Positions 7,266 to 11,673 of a stretch of 14,982 nucleotides of DNA are shown in pieces. A program made the position numbers and the translations under genes. Position 1 is the first letter of the stretch. Each line of letters opens with the position of its first letter. Below the pieces are notes generated by a model. The model made no database searches, was not told the DNA's origin, and was given only the letters and a program-made list of their open reading frames with translations. The DNA comes from Clostridia bacterium (GTDB lineage Bacteria; Bacillota; Clostridia; Christensenellales; Aristaeellaceae). The DNA is taken from NCBI GenBank assembly GCA_017469605.1, contig JAFUGB010000303.1, positions 1-14,982 on the forward strand, written 5' to 3'.

Positions 7266-8098
7266 TCGGTATCAATCTCCTCTTTGCGTTCGCGGCCTTC
7301 CCGCAGCAGGTTTTGCAGCCCATCGGCATCGCCCGCGGCCAGGGCGTCCCGGTAAGCGGCCAGCGCCGCGATCAGCCTGTCCAATTCCTGGCCCAGGTAA
7401 TCGGCGTTGTCCAGGAACAGCTCCGTCCACATGGTTTCATTCAGCTTGGCCACCCGGGTCAAATCCCGATAGCTGCCTGCTGAGAAGCTCTTATGCTGGT
7501 TGGCGGTGGGGGATTTGATGTAGGCATTGCTGACCACATGGGCCAATTGGGAGGTAAAGGCGATCATTTCATCATGCTTTTTGGCGGTGGTCAGCGTCAC
7601 ATGGGCAAAGCCCACGGCGTGCAGCAGGTCGCGCAGGCGGCTGAGCACAAACAGATCCTCGTTTTCCCGGGGCACCAGGATCATGGTGGATCCCCGGTAC
7701 AAATCTTCTTTGGCGTATTTGATGCCCGAAAACTGCCGGCCTGTCATGGGATGGCCGCCGATGTAGGTAAAGCCGTTTTCTGCCGCCATCCGGAAGCAGG
7801 GGGCGCATACCGCCCGCTTGACGCCACACAGGTCCACCACGATGGCGTCCTGCCTGACGGCCTTTGCCTGGGCGGTCAGGTATTCCACCGCCGCGCCGGG
7901 ATACAGGGCAATGAACAGGAAATCGCATTTTCCGATATTGTCCTGGGTGAGCATGCCGTCCACCGTGCCGGTGAGCTCGGCGTATTTTTGCGTGCTTTCA
8001 TCTATATCCATGCCCAGTACGGGATAATTTGCCGCTTTCAGCGCCTTGCATAACGATGCGCCCATGAGCCCCAGGCCCACCACGCCAACCTGTTCCAT
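7253..8098 (-). CDS. tyrA: Prephenate dehydrogenase, monofunctional
   Basis: It oxidatively decarboxylates prephenate to 4-hydroxyphenylpyruvate, the tyrosine precursor. The 281 residues comprise an N-terminal Rossmann fold (GLGLMGASL at 8-16) and a helical dimerisation domain. Asp31, after the second strand, favours NAD+ over NADP+. His116 in GGHPMTG matches the catalytic histidine, and His187 lies in the SQLAHVVS helix. GSYRDLTRVAKLN and the tryptophan-rich MW segment near the C-terminus are also typical. There is no chorismate mutase domain and no C-terminal ACT domain, unlike the Bacillus enzyme, so feedback by tyrosine on this protein may be weak. AGGAGG lies 8 bases before the ATG; one base separates it from the aroF stop. 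Confidence 0.95.
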   Translation of the reverse strand: MEQVGVVGLGLMGASLCKALKAANYPVLGMDIDESTQKYAELTGTVDGMLTQDNIGKCDFLFIALYPGAAVEYLTAQAKAVRQDAIVVDLCGVKRAVCAPCFRMAAENGFTYIGGHPMTGRQFSGIKYAKEDLYRGSTMILVPRENEDLFVLSRLRDLLHAVGFAHVTLTTAKKHDEMIAFTSQLAHVVSNAYIKSPTANQHKSFSAGSYRDLTRVAKLNETMWTELFLDNADYLGQELDRLIAALAAYRDALAAGDADGLQNLLREGRERKEEIDTEWKN

Positions 8099-8099
8099 G

Positions 8100-9110
8100 T
8101 TATTTGCCTCCTATTGCGCAGCGCACGGCCAGCACCGATTTGGCCACGTCGTCAAACTGCTCGGGGGTGAGGGATTGGGGGCCGTCGCAGCGGGCATGGG
8201 GCGGGTCGTTATGCACCTCGATCATCAATCCGTCAGCGCCGCAGGCCGCCGCCGCCAGCGCCATGGGCTTTACATACCGGGCCACGCCGGTGGCATGGCT
8301 GGGATCCACGATCACGGGCAGGTGGCTCATTTCATGAAGCACGGCCACGGCGGACAGGTCCAGCGTGTTGCGGGTGTAGGTTTCATAGGAGCGGATGCCG
8401 CGTTCGCACAGGATGACCCGCTCATTGCCGCCCGCCATGATATACTCGGCGCTCATCAGCAGTTCCTTGATGGTGCCCGCGATGCCGCGCTTGAGCAGGA
8501 TGGGCTTGTTGATGCGGCCCAGCTCCTTGAGCAATTCAAAATTCTGGGTATTGCGCGCGCCCACCTGGATCACGTCCACATCCTCAAACAGCGGCAGGTG
8601 GCCAATGTCCATGATCTCGGTGACGATGGGCATGCCGGTGCGGCGCTTGGTTTCCAGCAGCAGCCGGATGCCCTCCTCATGCAGGCCCTGAAAATCATAG
8701 GGCGAGGTACGGGGCTTGAAGGCGCCGCCCCGCAGCAGCCCGGCGCCGCTGGCTTTCACGGCGTTGGCCACCGTTTCCATCTGGCTTTCGGTTTCCACCG
8801 AGCAGGGACCGGCAATGAACTGGAAATGCCCGCCGCCGATTTCAACGCCTTCCGCGATTTTGATCACCGTGTCCTCGGGATGGAACTTGCGGTTGGCTTT
8901 TTTGAAGGGCTCGGAAATGCGGGTGACGTTGTCCACGATGTCCAGCCCGCTGATCAGGTCGGTATCGATGCGGGTGGTATCCCCGATCAAGCCGATGATG
9001 GTCTGGAATTCGCCCTCGGAAATATGGGTGCGCACGCCATAGCTTTCCAGCCAGCTGATCAGGTGGTTCATTTCTTCCTTGCGTACATCTTTTTTCAGCG
9101 AAATAATCAT
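8100..9110 (-). CDS. aroF: 3-deoxy-7-phosphoheptulonate (DAHP) synthase, type I-beta with N-terminal regulatory domain
   Basis: It condenses PEP with erythrose-4-phosphate, the committed step into aromatic synthesis. With the start at 9110 the protein has 336 residues. A ferredoxin-like regulatory domain occupies about 1-70; in the Thermotoga enzyme that domain mediates inhibition by Tyr and Phe. The TIM barrel follows, with IAGPCSVE, RGGAFKPRTSPY, VGARNTQN and KRGIAGTIKE. The metal ligands Cys103, His272 (DPSHATG), Glu298 (IEVH) and Asp309 (CDGPQSL) sit almost exactly where the Thermotoga enzyme has them. The ATG at 9125 is in frame, but it coincides with the GGAGG that serves the ATG at 9110 and abuts the attenuator T-run, so 9110 is preferred. 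It is the first structural gene of the operon. Confidence 0.96.
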   Translation of the reverse strand: MIISLKKDVRKEEMNHLISWLESYGVRTHISEGEFQTIIGLIGDTTRIDTDLISGLDIVDNVTRISEPFKKANRKFHPEDTVIKIAEGVEIGGGHFQFIAGPCSVETESQMETVANAVKASGAGLLRGGAFKPRTSPYDFQGLHEEGIRLLLETKRRTGMPIVTEIMDIGHLPLFEDVDVIQVGARNTQNFELLKELGRINKPILLKRGIAGTIKELLMSAEYIMAGGNERVILCERGIRSYETYTRNTLDLSAVAVLHEMSHLPVIVDPSHATGVARYVKPMALAAAACGADGLMIEVHNDPPHARCDGPQSLTPEQFDDVAKSVLAVRCAIGGK

Positions 9111-9125
9111 GCGTTCATCCTCCAT

Positions 9126-9155
9126 AAAAAAGGGCCCGCAGTAATTCTGCGAGCC
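9126..9155 (-). terminator. Attenuator terminator in front of aroF
   Basis: On the minus strand the arms 9155-9147 (GGCTCGCAG) and 9141-9133 (CTGCGGGCC) form a 9-bp helix with one T-G pair and an AATTA loop. C and a T6 run (9131-9126) follow. This is a textbook intrinsic terminator, yet it stands between the promoter and the first gene, three bases before the aroF Shine-Dalgarno. It can act only as a conditional stop for the whole operon. Confidence 0.88.
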
Positions 9156-9202
9156 TCTCGGTTTGATCCGTTCCGGATAAAAGCGCGTGCAGCAAAATTA
9201 CT
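9140..9202 (-). promoter_or_regulatory. Predicted antiterminator helix
   Basis: The segment AGTAATT (9202-9196) pairs perfectly with AATTACT (9146-9140), and CTGC (9192-9189) pairs with GCAG (9150-9147). This gives 11 bp with a 3-base TTG bulge. The helix takes up the terminator loop, four bases of its 5' arm and two of its 3' arm, so both cannot form at once. Its left strand overlaps the 3' arm of the upstream hairpin. Between the strands a small hairpin ATCCG-GAA-CGGAT (9178-9166) could shorten the distance. Confidence 0.72.
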
Positions 9203-9229
9203 TTACCTCATTTGCAGATGGTAAAGTAA
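9198..9229 (-). promoter_or_regulatory. Leader-peptide hairpin (anti-antiterminator)
   Basis: TTACTTTACC (9229-9220) and GGTAAAGTAA (9207-9198) form a perfect 10-bp helix around a 12-base loop that holds the leader stop codon. The 5' arm is made of the last Tyr, Phe and Thr codons of the leader peptide. A ribosome stalled on those codons would block this hairpin and free the 3' arm for the antiterminator; a ribosome at the stop would cover the 3' arm and leave the terminator to form. Confidence 0.75.
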
Positions 9230-9264
9230 AAGTAAAAATACTTCCGGCTGGCTTTGCTGACCAT
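9208..9264 (-). CDS. Tyr/Phe-rich leader peptide of the aromatic operon attenuator
   Basis: This 18-codon ORF encodes MVSKASRKYFYFYFTICK. Six consecutive codons (9240-9223) are TAT TTT TAC TTT TAC TTT, so Tyr and Phe alternate three times. The ribosome binding site AAAGGA (9277-9272) stands 7 bases before the ATG, a strong translation signal. Two in-frame ATGs further upstream (9297 and 9288) lie in a hairpin (9301-9283) without a Shine-Dalgarno. The ORF is followed at once by the alternative hairpins and a terminator, the same order as in enteric trp, phe and his leaders. The peptide has no expected function of its own; its translation measures charged tRNA-Tyr and tRNA-Phe. I know of no named family for it. 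Confidence 0.85.
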   Translation of the reverse strand: MVSKASRKYFYFYFTICK

Positions 9265-9282
9265 GGCGCTTTCCTTTCCGCG

Positions 9283-9301
9283 CGGCATCGTTTTCATGCC
9301 G
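9283..9301 (-). promoter_or_regulatory. 5' hairpin of the aromatic operon leader
   Basis: CGGCAT (9301-9296) and ATGCCG (9288-9283) form a perfect 6-bp stem around a 7-base loop, a few bases from the expected transcript start. It ends six bases before the leader-peptide Shine-Dalgarno (9277-9272). It may protect the 5' end or keep the upstream ATGs silent. The role is inferred. Confidence 0.45.
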
Positions 9302-9315
9302 TGCTGAATGATGAT

Positions 9316-9344
9316 AGTTTAGCACACTAAAGTAAACTTGACAA
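9316..9344 (-). promoter_or_regulatory. Promoter of the aromatic amino acid operon
   Basis: On the minus strand, -35 TTGTCA (9344-9339), a 17-bp spacer and -10 TAAACT (9321-9316) are seen, and TGC precedes the -10 as an extended -10 element. Transcription would begin around 9309, giving a leader of about 199 bases before the aroF ATG. The spacer and -10 carry a perfect dyad TTTAG-TGTG-CTAAA (9331-9318), a possible repressor site. Confidence 0.75.
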
Positions 9345-9365
9345 GGGAAAAACAGAAGAAAAACA

Positions 9366-9377
9366 GCCTGTACAGGC
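9366..9377. repeat. 12-bp perfect palindrome between the divergent promoters
   Basis: GCCTGTACAGGC is its own reverse complement. It lies about 27 bases upstream of the -35 of the two-component promoter and about 22 bases upstream of the -35 of the aromatic promoter. An operator role is possible but unproven; no known box is recognised. Confidence 0.35.
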
Positions 9378-9403
9378 CGGACTTTTTATTATGTTAAGAC
9401 TGC

Positions 9404-9432
9404 TTGCTATTCTTTGCCGCTGTGTATATAAT
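9404..9432 (+). promoter_or_regulatory. Promoter of the two-component genes
   Basis: TTGCTA (9404-9409) and a perfect TATAAT (9427-9432) are separated by 17 bp, a good sigma-A-type promoter. The transcript would begin near 9439, giving an untranslated region of about 155 bases. That leader holds a 9-codon ORF (9475-9504) behind CAGGGGG and a small perfect hairpin AAAGCC-AAAA-GGCTTT (9548-9563). I see no terminator in it. Confidence 0.75.
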
Positions 9433-9594
9433 GAAAGCAGCCGTGTTTTTTTGCACAAATCAGGGGGCCAGCGCATGGAGCTGAAAAAAACAGGCTGGGA
9501 TTGAAGGAGCGCGATTTCCGGCATGAAGGAAAGCGGACCAGCAGGCAAAAGCCAAAAGGCTTTAGACAGAAAGAGTATAAGCTTGGAGGGAACA

Positions 9595-10275
9595 ATGCGC
9601 ATACTGCTTGTGGAGGATGAAAAAGCCCTGTCCTCGGCCATCTGCCAGGTGCTGAGGCGGGAACAGTTTACCGTGGACCCGGTTTATACCGGCACCGATG
9701 GATACGATTATGCCCAAAGCGATATTTACGATGCCATTGTGCTGGATGTGATGCTGCCCGGCATGGACGGCTTTGCCGTGCTCAAAAAGCTGCGGAACGA
9801 GGGCATCCGCACGCCGGTATGCATGCTCACCGCCCGGGCGGGGCTGGAGGATCGGGTGCGCGGGCTGGAGAGCGGGGCGGACTATTATCTGGCGAAGCCC
9901 TTCCAGATGGCCGAGCTGGCCGCCTGCCTGCGGGCCATTACCCGCCGCCGGGAGGAAGCGCCGGTGATGGAGCTTGCCTTTGGCGATGTGCAGCTGAACC
10001 AGCAGGAGGCCAAGCTGGTGCACCGAACCACCGGGCAGGAGGTTAAGCTGGGGGCCAAGGAATACCAGATGATGGAGCTGTTCCTGCGCAATTCCGGCCA
10101 GACCCTGCCCAAGGATACCATTTTTGATCGTGTGTGGGGCTATGAAAGCGAGGCTGATATCAGCGCCGTGGAGGTTTATGTATCCTTCCTGCGCAAAAAG
10201 CTGACGTTTATCGGCTCCAATATCAAAATCCGCGCCGCCCGGGGCATCGGCTATTTGCTGGAGGAGGGCGTATGA
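9595..10275 (+). CDS. OmpR/PhoB-family response regulator
   Basis: This 226-residue DNA-binding response regulator starts MRILLVEDEK. The receiver domain (1-115) has acidic Glu7/Asp8, the phosphoacceptor Asp51 in VLDVMLPGMDG, Thr79 in MLTAR and Lys101 in LAKPF. The C-terminal winged helix (about 128-224) has the LGAKEYQMMELFL, DRVWGYESEADISAVEVYVSFLRKKL and RGIGYLL elements of the OmpR class. The start at 9595 has GGAGGG 4-5 bases upstream and fits family length. An in-frame ATG at 9523 would add 24 residues unlike any receiver domain and has a poorly spaced AAGGAG, so it is less likely. It overlaps the kinase gene by 4 bp, so the two form one operon. Targets cannot be told from sequence. Confidence 0.95.
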   Translation: MRILLVEDEKALSSAICQVLRREQFTVDPVYTGTDGYDYAQSDIYDAIVLDVMLPGMDGFAVLKKLRNEGIRTPVCMLTARAGLEDRVRGLESGADYYLAKPFQMAELAACLRAITRRREEAPVMELAFGDVQLNQQEAKLVHRTTGQEVKLGAKEYQMMELFLRNSGQTLPKDTIFDRVWGYESEADISAVEVYVSFLRKKLTFIGSNIKIRAARGIGYLLEEGV

Positions 10276-11564
10276 TCAAACGACTGCAAAAGCGCATGAT
10301 CCTGCTGGTGCTGTGCGGATTGCTGCTGGCGTCGGCGGGGCTGGTATTTGCCGTTAACTGGATCAACTGGCAGAGCATTGGCAGCCAGGCGCAGGGCGTA
10401 TTGGATATGCTGGTGGAAAACGATGGCCAGCGGCCGCTGGTGAAGGAGCGGATGGGGCGAATGGATGCCGATGAAACGCCACCGCCCAGGCCGGAAGGCG
10501 CGGACGGTTTGCGCGCTGAAAGGAAGGAAGACCTGCACGGCCGGGGAAACGATTTGCGCAATGCCGCCAGCCTGATCAGCTCCTATACGGTGGAGCTGGA
10601 TGCCGATGGAAATGTGACGGCATGGGACAGTGACCGCGCTGAGCTGTATTCCGCGCAGGAAATTGCCGATTTGGCGGCGGATGTACTGAAAAAGGGCACC
10701 GGCGCGGGCCGCGTGGATACGCAGTTTTATCGGCTGCTGTCCCGGGGCGACTGTAAGCTGCTGATCGTGGTGGATCAACGCCTGGCCATGCAGGACGCCA
10801 GGCGCGTTCTGCGGCTTACCTGCCTGTTTGCCATTGCCGAGGACGCGCTGCTGGCCTTGGGCGCTGTCCTGCTGATCCGCCGCATGGTCAAGCCGGTGGA
10901 TGAAGCCATGGAAAAGCAGAAGCAATTTGTGTGGGACGCCAGCCATGAGCTGAAAACGCCGCTGGCCGTGATCTCGGCCAATGCGGAGGTGCTGGCAGGC
11001 GAGGTTGGGCCCAGCAAGCCGTTGGAATATATCCAGTCAGAGGTTCAGCGCACCGATCATCTGATCCAGAATTTGCTTACGCTGGCACGGCTGGAAAAGG
11101 GAACGGTCAGGGCCGAGCCCCAGCGCTTTGACCTGAGCCGCGCGCTGCTGAGTGTTTCGCTGCCCTTTGAAAGCGCCGTTTTCGAGGCCGGGAAAACGCT
11201 GGATACCCAGATCCCCGAGGGCGTGCAGTATACCGGTGATGAAGAGATGATCAAACAGCTGTGCGTGATCCTGCTCAGCAATGCGCAGAAATACAGCGAT
11301 GCCCATGGCCGGATCACGCTAAGCCTGGAGTGCCGGGGCGAAAAGCGTGTGCTGAAGGTGCATAACACCGGCCCGGCCATTCCCCAGGAGGCGCAGTCCA
11401 AGATATTTGACCGTTTTTACCGGGTGGATTCCAGCCATAACAGCGAAATTCCCGGCAATGGCCTGGGTTTGGCCATCGCCTGGCGCATTGTGGAAACGCA
11501 CAGGGGAAGGATTTCGGTGGAAAGCGCTGAGGGAAAAGGCACCACGTTCACAGTGGTTCTGTGA
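10272..11564 (+). CDS. Membrane sensor histidine kinase, partner of the OmpR-type regulator
   Basis: The 430-residue kinase has one transmembrane segment at about 9-29, an extracytoplasmic region at about 31-178 with a proline-rich charged stretch (70-90), and a second membrane segment at about 180-203. The H-box ASHELKTPL follows (His225), then the N-box LLSNAQKYS (Asn337), a G1 box HNTGPAIP, the F-box IFDRFYRVDSS and the G2 box GNGLGLAIA (396-404). Asn replaces the usual Asp in G1, a variant seen in many Gram-positive kinases. No HAMP domain is evident between membrane and H-box (about 20 residues). The second membrane segment carries two acidic residues (Glu190, Asp191), unusual in a bilayer. 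The sensor region matches no named domain I recognise. ATGA overlap with the regulator gene indicates coupled translation. Confidence 0.93.
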   Translation: MIKRLQKRMILLVLCGLLLASAGLVFAVNWINWQSIGSQAQGVLDMLVENDGQRPLVKERMGRMDADETPPPRPEGADGLRAERKEDLHGRGNDLRNAASLISSYTVELDADGNVTAWDSDRAELYSAQEIADLAADVLKKGTGAGRVDTQFYRLLSRGDCKLLIVVDQRLAMQDARRVLRLTCLFAIAEDALLALGAVLLIRRMVKPVDEAMEKQKQFVWDASHELKTPLAVISANAEVLAGEVGPSKPLEYIQSEVQRTDHLIQNLLTLARLEKGTVRAEPQRFDLSRALLSVSLPFESAVFEAGKTLDTQIPEGVQYTGDEEMIKQLCVILLSNAQKYSDAHGRITLSLECRGEKRVLKVHNTGPAIPQEAQSKIFDRFYRVDSSHNSEIPGNGLGLAIAWRIVETHRGRISVESAEGKGTTFTVVL

Positions 11565-11599
11565 TCGGCCAAGTGGAATTTGTGGGGGAGGAAATGAAC

Positions 11600-11639
11600 G
11601 GGGGCGTATTTTCTTGGTAGCCCAAGATAGTACGCCCCC
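11600..11639. terminator. Hairpin between convergent kinase and pheT genes
   Basis: GGGGGCGTA (11600-11608) pairs with TACGCCCCC (11631-11639); inside, TCTTGG pairs with CCAAGA (11612-11617/11622-11627) around a TAGC loop. The palindrome sits in the 109-bp gap between two converging genes, where a shared terminator is expected. No T-run follows on either strand, so intrinsic termination would be inefficient; roadblocking or RNA-end protection are alternatives. Confidence 0.45.
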
Positions 11640-11673
11640 AATTGTCTCTTTCCCGTCATATTTGAAGTTGTCG

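Noticed and set aside
8046..9224. 392-codon plus-strand open frame
   Set aside because: Antisense of aroF and of the attenuator; no recognisable protein.
9126..9310. T-box riboswitch in the aroF leader
   Set aside because: Firmicutes amino acid genes often have one, but the conserved T-box sequence and Stem I features are absent and the leader is short; the Tyr/Phe leader peptide explains the terminator better.
9338..9343. Perfect TTGACA on the plus strand
   Set aside because: No -10-like element lies 16-18 bp downstream; it overlaps the minus-strand -35 region by chance.
9523..9594. N-terminal extension of the response regulator
   Set aside because: The extra 24 residues are not part of the receiver fold, and GGAGGG before 9595 fits the usual MRILLVEDE start.
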